Assembly: GCA_002477955.1 (NCBI GenBank)
Contig: DLLE01000014.1
Coordinates: forward strand, 1-33,118
Source of the DNA: Treponema sp. UBA7570
Lineage (GTDB): Bacteria; Spirochaetota; Spirochaetia; Treponematales; Treponemataceae
Length of the DNA: 33,118 nt
Reading direction: 5' to 3'
The first letter of the stretch is position 1; each line of letters opens with the position of its first letter. The notes under the pieces are model-generated. The model ran no database searches and was not told the DNA's origin. It saw only the letters and a list, made by a program, of their open reading frames with translations. A program made the position numbers and the translations under genes. Below are positions 15,160-23,273 of the stretch, piece after piece.

Positions 15160-16401
15160 TTAAACAAACTCAAAATATGCAAGGCTTTCTATATGGGAAG
15201 TCTGCGGATAAAAGTCGAGCAGGTAGAGTTTTGTCAGTTTGTAGCCGGATTTTATCAAATAAGATGCGTCGCGTGCCTGTGTTGCCGGATCGCAGGAAAT
15301 GCTTCTTATTTGGGCTGTCTTGTTTTTGCAAAGCCAGGAACATACATCTTTTTCCATTCCTGAGCGCGGCGGATCGATTACAACTGCGTCAAAAGGTCCG
15401 TTTTTTTCAAGAATCATCGGCGCGTTTTCTTTGACCCAGCGGCTTCCGCTCAAGCCGTAAGTTTCGTGCGCTTTTCCTGCCATGTTAACTTCTGCGTGGA
15501 CAAGCGCGTCCCTGTTGTGCTCGACCAAGGTTGTCTTTTTAAAAATATCCGCAAGAAAAACCGAAAAAGTTCCAGCTCCGCAGTACATGTCAAGAACATT
15601 TTCTCCGCCCATATTGAACGTTACAGCCTTTATTGTTTTTTCGAGGACGTCCATATTCGACTGAAAAAATCCCTGCACATCAAATTCAATTTGTTTTCCT
15701 GAAATGCAGACAGTGCAGTTGTTTTTTGTGTCGGCCAGCGTGCCTGCAAAACGCCGCCTTACTTTGTTTTTTGCCTTTTTTCTTGATTTTCCGACTTGTT
15801 TTGAAGCCCAGAGCTCTTTTTTTGTTTCATCTGCAATTACAAGATGGTCGTATTCATTTTGCGCAGACGGAACAATTCTTTTGTCTCCAAAAAAATGAAC
15901 TCGCCCTAAAGGTCTTTGTTCTTGTGTTACATTTTTAAGGTAAGAATTTATTTCGTCGGTTGCAATCGGGCAGAAGTCGAGCTTAAGAATATTGTTTGTC
16001 TGCTTTTCGTTAAATCCGCCGTCAGTAAGCTGGATTCTTGAACGGTAATTTGCCGGTTCTCCAGAGATCGTTTCAATTTCTGGAACTTTTATTCCTTCCC
16101 GTTCAAAACAGTCTGCAAGCATTTGTTTCCGTAGCTCGCGCTGAAAATCAATATCAATGTGCTGCATGTTGCAGCCGCCGCATTTTCCGTAAAGAGGGCA
16201 AAAAGGCAGCTGACGGTGAACTGAAGGCTCGATAACTTTTTCAATTTCTGCAATATCGTAATCGCGGAAAGTTTTTTTTATCGAAACTTCAATTTTTTCT
16301 CCTGGAATTGCGTACGGAATGAATACGTTTTTTCCGTTTGCTTTTGCAAGACAGCTTCCGCCAAAGACCATTTTTTCTGGAATTACAGTGATTTTTTCCA
16401 T
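15160..16401 (-). CDS. 23S rRNA (uracil-5-)-methyltransferase, RlmD/RumA type
   Basis: This SAM-dependent enzyme methylates C5 of a uridine in RNA (U1939 of 23S rRNA in E. coli RlmD). The 413-residue protein has an N-terminal TRAM-like domain, four cysteines for a [4Fe-4S] cluster (C68, C74, C77 in the FCPLYGKCGGC stretch and C144), the SAM site VLDMYCGAGTFSVFLA, DPPRSGM and the catalytic cysteine in SISCDPATQARD (C370), then FYPQTSHIES. All catalytic elements are intact. RlmC or the Gram-positive RlmCD, which act at other positions, cannot be separated from sequence, so no symbol is given. It follows an exported unknown by 13 bases and precedes the propeller gene in the same transcript. Confidence 0.88.
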   Translation of the reverse strand: MEKITVIPEKMVFGGSCLAKANGKNVFIPYAIPGEKIEVSIKKTFRDYDIAEIEKVIEPSVHRQLPFCPLYGKCGGCNMQHIDIDFQRELRKQMLADCFEREGIKVPEIETISGEPANYRSRIQLTDGGFNEKQTNNILKLDFCPIATDEINSYLKNVTQEQRPLGRVHFFGDKRIVPSAQNEYDHLVIADETKKELWASKQVGKSRKKAKNKVRRRFAGTLADTKNNCTVCISGKQIEFDVQGFFQSNMDVLEKTIKAVTFNMGGENVLDMYCGAGTFSVFLADIFKKTTLVEHNRDALVHAEVNMAGKAHETYGLSGSRWVKENAPMILEKNGPFDAVVIDPPRSGMEKDVCSWLCKNKTAQIRSISCDPATQARDASYLIKSGYKLTKLYLLDFYPQTSHIESLAYFEFV

Positions 16402-16414
16402 TTTTTAAGCTCAA

Positions 16415-17134
16415 TTAGATTTTTGAGAAAATAAAGTTGCAGAAAGTTTTAATTCTATTCATGAACGAAGTTTCGATTCTGTCTTTTAAGAACCAAAGTT
16501 TTGGAACGTCAACTCCGCCGATTGCATAAAGAATCCAGTTGTCGCCGTCGCGGAAAACTGTAATGCATGAAACCATTTTTTTCGATTTTACCGCGGTAAA
16601 TTTTTCGTGGTAAATCAGGTTTTCCATGTTCTTAAGTTCATAAAAATAAAAATTTTCATCTTTTGTTACGTTTATCTGTGAGTTGAATTTTCCGAAAAGC
16701 GACATTTCGAGAATGCAGTCAATCTGTTTATTTTTTTCTTCTTCGGTAATCTTTTTTATTTCGGCAGAAGAATACAGTTCGTACCATTTTTGCTGCCTGT
16801 CAGAAAAATAAGGAATTCCTACGTAATCACCGATGTTGCACAAAGCCGAGTCTATTTCTTCGATTAAATTTTCGTTTCCTTCGACTGGACGGATTTGAAT
16901 TACTTCTGCAACAAAAGATGGATCAAGTTTTTTCATTGTTGCCAAAATTCTTGAAGAAGAATCGTTTTGCTTGACGCAAACGTCTTTCATTGAATTTATG
17001 TTTCTGATTAAAACTTCGCCGGTTTCGAGTTTTTGCTTTTCGTCAGAAGAAAGTTTTGAATTGAAAATTTCTGCCTGGACAGAAAATAAGGCGGCAAAGG
17101 CAAAAATTGTTCTAAAAAGAAAAGATTTTTTCAT
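16415..17134 (-). CDS. Exported protein of unknown function
   Basis: I do not recognise this 239-residue protein with confidence. A signal peptide (MKKSFLFRTIFAFAALFSVQA) with a likely cleavage after VQA directs it to the periplasm. The mature part mixes helices and strands, for example YVGIPYFSDRQQKWYELYSSA and CITVFRDGDNWILYAIGGVD. Only a few cysteines are present, with no recognisable catalytic motif. GGGAGC precedes the ATG, and a near-consensus promoter lies upstream (17183-17211). It is the first gene of the transcript running into the RlmD-like methyltransferase and the PQQ-type propeller. The pairing with a ribosomal methyltransferase is probably transcriptional convenience. Confidence 0.7.
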   Translation of the reverse strand: MKKSFLFRTIFAFAALFSVQAEIFNSKLSSDEKQKLETGEVLIRNINSMKDVCVKQNDSSSRILATMKKLDPSFVAEVIQIRPVEGNENLIEEIDSALCNIGDYVGIPYFSDRQQKWYELYSSAEIKKITEEEKNKQIDCILEMSLFGKFNSQINVTKDENFYFYELKNMENLIYHEKFTAVKSKKMVSCITVFRDGDNWILYAIGGVDVPKLWFLKDRIETSFMNRIKTFCNFIFSKI

Positions 17135-17182
17135 AAGGCTCCCATAAAATCATCGCTGGTACGGCGCATGCTTCTTCTTGCG

Positions 17183-17211
17183 AATATAACAAAAAACTTC
17201 ATTTTTCTCAA
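17183..17211 (-). promoter_or_regulatory. Predicted promoter for the exported unknown and downstream genes
   Basis: TTGAGA (17206-17211) and TATATT (17183-17188), read on the minus strand, are 17 bases apart. The start near 17176 gives a leader of about 42 bases. It is back-to-back with the aminotransferase promoter. Confidence 0.7.
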
Positions 17212-17215
17212 TAAG

Positions 17216-17245
17216 TTACAAAATTCTTGTGTTTTGTGCTATAAT
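17216..17245 (+). promoter_or_regulatory. Predicted extended -10 promoter of the aminotransferase
   Basis: TATAAT (17240-17245) is perfect and is preceded by TG one base upstream. A weak -35 TTACAA (17216-17221) lies 18 bases away. Transcription would start near 17252, only two to four bases before ATG 17255. Confidence 0.65.
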
Positions 17246-17254
17246 GCTTCCACT

Positions 17255-18439
17255 ATGATAGCTCCAAAAATAAAAGAAACAATAAATTCAAAAGGCGCCT
17301 CTGTAATAAGAAAAATGTTTGAGGAAGGAATTCTTCTAAAAAAAAAGTATGGCGATGACAACGTTTTTGATTTTTCGCTCGGAAATCCTGATTTGGATCC
17401 TCCAAAAGAAGTTGTTGATGCAATTTTAGAAGTTGCAAAAGACACAACGCATGGCTGCCACGGCTATATGCCAAATGCCGGCTATCCTGAGACAAGGCTT
17501 GCAATGGCAGAAAAGGTGAGTGGCGAACAGACTGTTAAACTCGAAGAAAAAAATATCGTAATGACTGTGGGAGCGGCGAGCGCTCTAAACTGCGTTTTTA
17601 AGTCGATTTTAAGTTTGGGCGATGAAGTGATTGTTCCTGCTCCTTTTTTTGCGGAATACAGGCACTATGTCGCAAATTTCGGCGGAAAATTGATTGAAGT
17701 TCCTTCAAAATCTGATTTTTCGCTTGATGTTCCTGCAATCGAAAAAATGCTTTCTCTAAAAACCGCGGCTGTTTTAATCAATACACCGAATAATCCGACC
17801 GGGAAAATTTATTCTGAAAGCGATATTGAAGAACTTGCGGCCGCTCTTAAAAAACATGGAAATTCTTGCGGAAGAATGCCTTGTCTTATCTGCGATGAGC
17901 CTTATCGTGCGATTGTTTATGATGGAGCAAAAGTTCCGCCGGTATTTCCAAAGTACGAAAACGCTGTAGTTGTTTCAAGTTTCGCAAAAGACCTTTCGAT
18001 TCCAGGCGAGAGAATCGGATATATTGCTGTAAATCCAAAATGTGAGGATTCTGATGAATTTATTTCTGCCTGCACTTTCTGCCTCCGCACTTTAGGCTGT
18101 GTAAATGCGCCTGCGTTTTTTCAGAAAGTTGTTGCAAAATCATGGAATGCAAAAGTCGATTATTCTTCTTATGCCCGTCGTCGCGACCTTTTAATGGCAA
18201 TTTTGGACAAGGCTGGATTTGAATATTGCCGTCCTCAGGGAGCGTTCTATCTTTTTGTAAAAGTTCCTTCCCGATGGAATGATGACGATAGCGCATTCTG
18301 CGATTATTTAAAAAAATTTTTTATTTTGAGTGCTCCAGGAAACGGTTTTGGAAAAAAAGGCTATTTCCGTCTTGCATATTGCGTAAGCGAAAAAACTATT
18401 GTCAATTCTGAAAAAGCCTTTATCGCAGCGGCTAAATAG
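17255..18439 (+). CDS. Class I/II PLP-dependent aminotransferase (aspartate aminotransferase-like)
   Basis: The 394-residue fold-type I aminotransferase transfers an amino group between an amino acid and a keto acid with pyridoxal phosphate. Visible blocks are FDFSLGNPDLDPP, GYMPNAGYPETR, NTPNNPTGKIY, ICDEPYR and the PLP lysine in SSFAKDLSIPGERIGY. Length is typical. The frame is open from 17168, but the conserved N terminus begins at ATG 17255 and the perfect -10 box lies within the extra part. No ribosome binding site precedes 17255, and the predicted transcript begins at or within a few bases of it, so translation may be leaderless. Substrate (aspartate, tyrosine or others) is not decided by sequence. 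A hairpin terminator follows. Confidence 0.88.
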   Translation: MIAPKIKETINSKGASVIRKMFEEGILLKKKYGDDNVFDFSLGNPDLDPPKEVVDAILEVAKDTTHGCHGYMPNAGYPETRLAMAEKVSGEQTVKLEEKNIVMTVGAASALNCVFKSILSLGDEVIVPAPFFAEYRHYVANFGGKLIEVPSKSDFSLDVPAIEKMLSLKTAAVLINTPNNPTGKIYSESDIEELAAALKKHGNSCGRMPCLICDEPYRAIVYDGAKVPPVFPKYENAVVVSSFAKDLSIPGERIGYIAVNPKCEDSDEFISACTFCLRTLGCVNAPAFFQKVVAKSWNAKVDYSSYARRRDLLMAILDKAGFEYCRPQGAFYLFVKVPSRWNDDDSAFCDYLKKFFILSAPGNGFGKKGYFRLAYCVSEKTIVNSEKAFIAAAK

Positions 18440-18446
18440 GAGACAA

Positions 18447-18484
18447 GATAAAAACAGACGAAAATGGCGTCTGTTTTTATCTTT
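18447..18484 (+). terminator. Hairpin terminator after the aminotransferase gene
   Basis: A 14-bp perfect stem (18447-18460 with 18468-18481) encloses a 7-base loop. Its right arm contains a T-run and is followed by TTT, consistent with intrinsic termination before glgA. Confidence 0.7.
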
Positions 18485-18527
18485 AAAAGTTTGAGTTGCA
18501 AATTTTCTTATTATGGGAGATGTGAAA

Positions 18528-20012
18528 ATGAAAATCTTAATGGTAAGTGCAGAAGCGGTTCCTTTTGCAAAAACTGGCGGACTGGCAGACGCTGTTTCGG
18601 CTCTTGCAGGCAGTTTGAGCAAACTCGGCCACGATGTAAAAATCGTAATGCCGCGCTACTATAAAATCGACCGAAAAAAACTTCAAAAGCTCGAAGGTCC
18701 TCTCGGAGTTCCAGTCGGAACAGGCCAGGAATGGACAGCAGTCTATACGACAACTCTTCCTGGTTTTGAAAAAGTAAACGTGTATTTTCTGGACCATGAA
18801 AACTGTTTTGGGCGCGATGGAGTTTATGGAACAAAGTCCGAGCCTGATTTTTTTGACAACCCGTATCGGTTCAGCCTTTTGTGCCACGGCGCTCTTCAGG
18901 TTTGCAACAAATTGGGATGGTTTCCGGATATTGTCCATGCCCACGACTGGTCGGCAGCCCTCGCTCCAGTTCTTGTAAAGCATGTTTGCCGTACACAGGA
19001 AGCATTTAAAAAAACAGCGTCTGTCTTTACGATTCATAATATGGGCTATCAGGGTGTTTACGGAAAAGACAAATTCAACGATTTAGGAATTGACTGGAAT
19101 CTTTACTATGGGGCAGGATTTGAACGAAACGGCGCAATTAACTTTTTGCAGGCCGGAATTTCTTCTGCCGACATGGTAACGACAGTAAGTCCGACATATG
19201 CGCGCGAAATCCAGACTCCAGAAGGCGGATTTGGGCTTGACGGCTTGTTGCGCGTCAGAAGCGATGTTGTGAAGGGTATTGTAAATGGAGTTGATACAGA
19301 AATTTGGAATCCTGAAAAAGATGCCGCTCTTCCTGCGAATTTTTCTTCAAAGGATATGTCCGGAAAAGCCGAATGTAAAAAAGCCCTGCAGCAGTATTTT
19401 GGACTTCCAGAAAGGGATGATGTTCCTGTAATTGCCATGATTGGCCGCCTTGTAAGCCAAAAGGGGATTGCAGAAGTTATTGCGCCAAATTACGGATGCT
19501 TGTGGGGAATTTGTAGATCCTTAGATGTCCAGGTCGTTCTTTTGGGAAGCGGTGAGCGCTGGGCAGAAGACGAAATCAATTCGCTTCAGGGAAAACTTCC
19601 AAATTTCCGTGCAAAAATTGGTTACAACGAAAAACTCAGCCATTTAATCGAAGCCGGGGCCGATTTTTTTCTCATGCCAAGCCAGTACGAGCCTTGCGGG
19701 CTTAATCAGCTTTACTCAGAGCTTTACGGAACTCTTCCAATTGTTCGTCGCACGGGCGGTCTTGCGGATACTGTCCAAAATTACAATGAGCAGACTGGTG
19801 AAGGAACTGGCTTTATGTTCGATAATCTTACTCCGCAGGCAGTTTATGACACTGTAGGCTGGGCGGTTTATGCTTATTACAACAAAAAAGATCACATCAG
19901 GCAAATGCAAAAACGTGCAATGGAGCAGGACTTTACGTGGACAAAAAGCTGCCGTCAGTATGAGAAAGTCTACAAAGAAGCGCTTTTGCGCGGCTGTGGA
20001 ATAAAACTTTAA
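18528..20012 (+). CDS. glgA: Glycogen/starch synthase, ADP-glucose type (GlgA)
   Basis: GlgA adds glucose from ADP-glucose to the growing alpha-1,4-glucan chain of glycogen, in the cytoplasm. The 494-residue GT5-family protein has the N-terminal KTGGLAD (15-21) that binds ADP-glucose, DIVHAHDWSAA, FTIHNMGYQG, TVSPTYAREI, and the C-terminal MIGRLVSQKG, MPSQYEPCGLNQLYSELYG and RRTGGLADTV. All are in the normal order and the length is close to the usual ~480. The frame is open from 18513, but GGGAGA (18515-18520) is the ribosome binding site for ATG 18528. No other glycogen gene lies in the window; a hairpin terminator separates it from the aminotransferase. Confidence 0.94.
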   Translation: MKILMVSAEAVPFAKTGGLADAVSALAGSLSKLGHDVKIVMPRYYKIDRKKLQKLEGPLGVPVGTGQEWTAVYTTTLPGFEKVNVYFLDHENCFGRDGVYGTKSEPDFFDNPYRFSLLCHGALQVCNKLGWFPDIVHAHDWSAALAPVLVKHVCRTQEAFKKTASVFTIHNMGYQGVYGKDKFNDLGIDWNLYYGAGFERNGAINFLQAGISSADMVTTVSPTYAREIQTPEGGFGLDGLLRVRSDVVKGIVNGVDTEIWNPEKDAALPANFSSKDMSGKAECKKALQQYFGLPERDDVPVIAMIGRLVSQKGIAEVIAPNYGCLWGICRSLDVQVVLLGSGERWAEDEINSLQGKLPNFRAKIGYNEKLSHLIEAGADFFLMPSQYEPCGLNQLYSELYGTLPIVRRTGGLADTVQNYNEQTGEGTGFMFDNLTPQAVYDTVGWAVYAYYNKKDHIRQMQKRAMEQDFTWTKSCRQYEKVYKEALLRGCGIKL

Positions 20013-20029
20013 ATTTTTTTTGAGGAAAG

Positions 20030-20125
20030 CGCATTCCCTGCCCGCGTCCGGCTCTTTCTGCAAGTCCTCGGAACCGGCAAAATGCCGGTTCCTGCGGTCT
20101 TTCCGTGACGATCCGGGCTAGAATT
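20030..20125. repeat. GC-rich intergenic element with a perfect hairpin
   Basis: Between glgA and its terminator lies a stretch notably richer in G+C than its surroundings. Its core is GGAACCGGC (20070-20078), AAAAT, GCCGGTTCC (20084-20092), a 9-bp perfect stem. Flanks include GCGTCCGG and GCAAGTCCTCGG. There is no U-tract, so it is not an intrinsic terminator; it resembles a repetitive palindromic element. The boundaries are approximate. Confidence 0.45.
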
Positions 20126-20154
20126 TTTCTTCCAAATAAAAGACTATTTTTCGC

Positions 20155-20184
20155 GCCTTTCTGTTAATTCAGAGAGGCTTTTTT
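20155..20184 (+). terminator. Intrinsic terminator of glgA
   Basis: GCCTTTCTG (20155-20163) pairs with CAGAGAGGC (20170-20178), with one G-U pair in RNA, around a 6-base loop. Six T's follow (20179-20184). It terminates plus-strand transcription just before the converging propeller gene's 3' end. Confidence 0.8.
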
Positions 20185-20185
20185 A

Positions 20186-22123
20186 TTAAAATTCAAACCA
20201 TTCGCCGTTTATGGTCAGATACCAGTCGGCAATAACTGCATTCATATCAGGATTGTACCAGCTTACAGAACCGTCTTTGTTCAAAACAACAAGCCTAGTT
20301 CTGTTTTTTGCAATTTTTACAGGCAGGGAGGCAGATCGTTTGTATTCAAAATTTCGCTTTGCCATTAGGTTATAGGAGCGAATTCTTGATTTGCCCATGT
20401 TCGTGTATAAAACAGGATAAGACAGGTAACAGATTGCATTCGGATCTTCTGAATGTTCTTCAAGCAAGTGCTTTGAATATTTTGTTTCCGGATTATAAGA
20501 AAAAACAGATGTAAGAGGTCTGTTCTGTGAGTCAGTTCCGATTATAATTCCGTAGATTTCCGGTTTTGCAACAGAAGGGTCGAAAGAAAGCGCGTATGCT
20601 ACGTTTCCTTTCAAATTAAGTGGAACAGTTTCTTTAGTTTTTGTATTTACGTATAAAAGCGGAACTGCCGGAGTTGTTGCAGAAGTCTTTGCTACATAAA
20701 GGTCTGTTTCGTTATAAAGGAGCGCGTCTTGAATTCCTGCTCCATTGTAAAGGTTTTCCTTTGTCTTTGATTCTATCGAATAGCGGTTTACAGTAGAGCT
20801 TCCTTCTATTGATAAAAGATAATTTCCGTAGAGCTTTAAAGATTTTAGATTATTTTCCGGAGTAAAGATTGCAGAAGCCGTTCCTGTTGTAAAATCAAAA
20901 AACTGAACTGCTTTTCTTGAATCTTTTGTCCAAAGAATTACGCCAGCTTCGTTGTAAGAGATTATATTCGTATGTCCGGGATTGGTTCCCTTTAAGTCTA
21001 CAGCGCCGTTGTCGTAAGAAGAAAGAACGATTGATGAAGGCGTCAGAAAATAAAAATTTTCTCCGGCAGAGGCTACATCGTATATATGATTATACATGTT
21101 GTCGCTCATAGACTGAAGAACATCGACGCGTTCGGCAATCGAGTTGTCGAATTTATACAGATTTCCCTGGTTTGTTCCGGCAAATATTGTTCCAGAAGCT
21201 GTAATATCTGCGCAGACGATAGATTCATCGTTTTTTAAACCGGTAAATGTCCGGATAAGCTGTGGGGCAATTACATCTTTATTTCTGTCGTTTTTTATAA
21301 GGTACATTTTAAATTGTCTTTTTTCATTTACAATGTAATAAAGATTTTCATAACTGTTTGAACTGAAAATAACAGGCTCTTTTCCCGCAATTGAAAATTT
21401 TTCAAGTGTTTTTCCTGTTACTGCCTGAATTACATAGATGCTTCCGTCTTTATATCCTGCAAGAAAAACATTGTTGTTGAACATGCAAGCCTGGCTTAAA
21501 CCTGGTTCTGTAGAAAATTTCGCCTTTTTTTCGCCGTTGCGTATATTGTAATAGCTTAAAGAGCCTGTCGGAGAATATGCGACGGCCGAATTTTCAGAAT
21601 TGCTAGTTATAACCATGCTCACAGGTCCTGTGCTTTCCTTTAGTTTTTTTGAAGTGATTGTGTTGTTCTGCGTATTTAAAAAATAAGTTCCTTTTGCGCT
21701 TGCAGTTCCGCACAAAACGTAAGTTCCTTTCGCAGAATAAGAAAGAGAAGTGATTGGTGTTCCGAATGTAAATGCGCATTTTCTTGTAAGGGTTTTAAAA
21801 TTCCATACGCTTACCATATTTGTTGCGGCGCCGTCCGTTTCGTAAATTGCAATATCGTTTCCGTTCGGACTTCTTGCAACCATTTTTATTGCAAGGTCTG
21901 TAACCTGATAGTGTTCACCCAAAGAATCTTCTGTCCATTTAATTATAAAACCGTCTTGTCCGACGCTAAAGACTGTATTTTGTTCACTTTCGGAAGCTTC
22001 TAGGACAGCAAGCCCTGTAACTGTAGAGTCATGCGCCTGGGTCGAAACATGGCTCTGCGCAAAAATTAATGCCCCGGCAAAAAAAGTGAATAAAATTGAA
22101 ACGCAAATTCTTTTGTTTTTCAT
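20186..22123 (-). CDS. Exported WD40/propeller-type repeat protein
   Basis: The 645-residue protein has a signal peptide (MKNKRICVSILFTFFAGALIFA) and then repeats of the WD40 or quinoprotein propeller type: FSVGQDGFIIKWTED, NMVSVWNFKT, SYSAKGTYVLCGT, AVAYSPTGSLSYYNIRNGE and VFLAGYKDGSIYVIQA. At least ten blade-like units can be counted, enough for one large or two propellers. It is probably periplasmic and a scaffold; no enzyme motif is visible. The frame is open to 22135 through TTG, but ATG 22123 with GAGGAT just upstream is preferred. It follows rseP by 25 bases and is the last gene of the rpsB operon, so it may work with envelope assembly. Confidence 0.78.
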   Translation of the reverse strand: MKNKRICVSILFTFFAGALIFAQSHVSTQAHDSTVTGLAVLEASESEQNTVFSVGQDGFIIKWTEDSLGEHYQVTDLAIKMVARSPNGNDIAIYETDGAATNMVSVWNFKTLTRKCAFTFGTPITSLSYSAKGTYVLCGTASAKGTYFLNTQNNTITSKKLKESTGPVSMVITSNSENSAVAYSPTGSLSYYNIRNGEKKAKFSTEPGLSQACMFNNNVFLAGYKDGSIYVIQAVTGKTLEKFSIAGKEPVIFSSNSYENLYYIVNEKRQFKMYLIKNDRNKDVIAPQLIRTFTGLKNDESIVCADITASGTIFAGTNQGNLYKFDNSIAERVDVLQSMSDNMYNHIYDVASAGENFYFLTPSSIVLSSYDNGAVDLKGTNPGHTNIISYNEAGVILWTKDSRKAVQFFDFTTGTASAIFTPENNLKSLKLYGNYLLSIEGSSTVNRYSIESKTKENLYNGAGIQDALLYNETDLYVAKTSATTPAVPLLYVNTKTKETVPLNLKGNVAYALSFDPSVAKPEIYGIIIGTDSQNRPLTSVFSYNPETKYSKHLLEEHSEDPNAICYLSYPVLYTNMGKSRIRSYNLMAKRNFEYKRSASLPVKIAKNRTRLVVLNKDGSVSWYNPDMNAVIADWYLTINGEWFEF

Positions 22124-22148
22124 CGAAATCCTCAAAATTTTCTTAGGT

Positions 22149-23270
22149 TTATCTTGCAGTTCTCATAAAATAATTGAAGTCGCCTATAACCGCAATTACA
22201 AATAAAAAAGCAATAAAGGCAAGTCCAACATATTGTACACGATAACGAACTTTTGGTGAAATACGGATACGGAAAATTGCTTCTATGAGCGAGAAAAAAA
22301 TCAATCCGCCGTCCAAAACTGGAATTGGCAAAAGGTTCATTATAAAAAGCGAAATGCTGATTAATGCGACAAAATTCAAAACGGAGGAAAGGCCTGTCCT
22401 AAAACCGGCGGAAAAACTTTCTTTTACTGTTTCTCCAAGCATTGTCGTAATTGAGGCAGGTCCGCTTACTGCCTGCGTAATTTTTACGCCTTTAAAAAGA
22501 CTTGCAATTCCCGTCAAAGATGCCCTGAAAATTTTCCATGTTTCTTTTCCGCCTTGAACAATCGCTCCAAAAAATCCATAGCGTTTTGCTTCTCTCTTGG
22601 CGCTTGTTTCAGGCATGCTTATTACGCCGATTTTTCCTGCGCCGGTTTGTCTGTCAAGTTGTGAATGAACCAAAAAATCCATTTGAATTCCGTTTCTCAA
22701 GACTTTGACTTTTAAATCCTCATCGGGATGAGTTGCAACAAACTCGTAAAGTTCAGAAAAATCGTTTATTTTTTCAGAATTAATTTGAGTTATTTCATCT
22801 CCGCTGCAAAGACCTGCTTCGGCGGCCGGAGAAACAATTTCCGGATAAACTTCATTTGCCAGAGTAATTTTGCTGGAAGCAGACCAATATGTAAAACCTA
22901 CAAGGGCAACAATAAAAAATGAAAAAAAAGTCAGAAGAAGGTTTGCCAGAGGACCTGCAAAAGCGATTGCCGCACGTTTTAATGGCGAAACTCCGTAAAA
23001 CGAGTCTTTGTCATATTCAACAAAATCACAAGAAGAATTCTCGTCCGAAAAATCATTTTCGCCTTTCATTGAGCAATATCCGCCGAGAGGCAAAAGCGAG
23101 ATCCTCCAGTCTATGTTTTTAATTTTTTTGTGTAAAAGTACAGGACCCATTCCGATCGAAAACGCTTCGACCTTAACTCCGCACAAGATTGCAGCCAAAA
23201 AATGACCGCCTTCATGCAGAAAAACAATAACTCCAAGAATTATAAGACCATAAACTATTTTTAACAGCAT
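22149..23270 (-). CDS. rseP: RIP metalloprotease RseP (site-2 protease family)
   Basis: RseP is an inner-membrane zinc protease that cuts transmembrane anti-sigma factors or signal-peptide remnants. The 373-residue protein carries the zinc motif HEGGH (19-23) in the first membrane helix, a single PDZ domain (about 135-215, with AGLCSGDEITQINSEKI) and the third zinc ligand in NLLPIPVLDGG (about 312-322). Membrane helices lie at the N terminus, near residues 108-130 and in the C-terminal third. It begins three bases after the dxr stop with no clear ribosome binding site, so translational coupling is likely. The order dxr-rseP is conserved in many bacteria. Confidence 0.93.
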   Translation of the reverse strand: MLLKIVYGLIILGVIVFLHEGGHFLAAILCGVKVEAFSIGMGPVLLHKKIKNIDWRISLLPLGGYCSMKGENDFSDENSSCDFVEYDKDSFYGVSPLKRAAIAFAGPLANLLLTFFSFFIVALVGFTYWSASSKITLANEVYPEIVSPAAEAGLCSGDEITQINSEKINDFSELYEFVATHPDEDLKVKVLRNGIQMDFLVHSQLDRQTGAGKIGVISMPETSAKREAKRYGFFGAIVQGGKETWKIFRASLTGIASLFKGVKITQAVSGPASITTMLGETVKESFSAGFRTGLSSVLNFVALISISLFIMNLLPIPVLDGGLIFFSLIEAIFRIRISPKVRYRVQYVGLAFIAFLFVIAVIGDFNYFMRTAR

Positions 23271-23273
23271 TTT

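Noticed and set aside
18537..19037. 166-codon minus-strand frame inside glgA
   Set aside because: GlgA motifs are continuous on the plus strand here, and the minus frame has no support.
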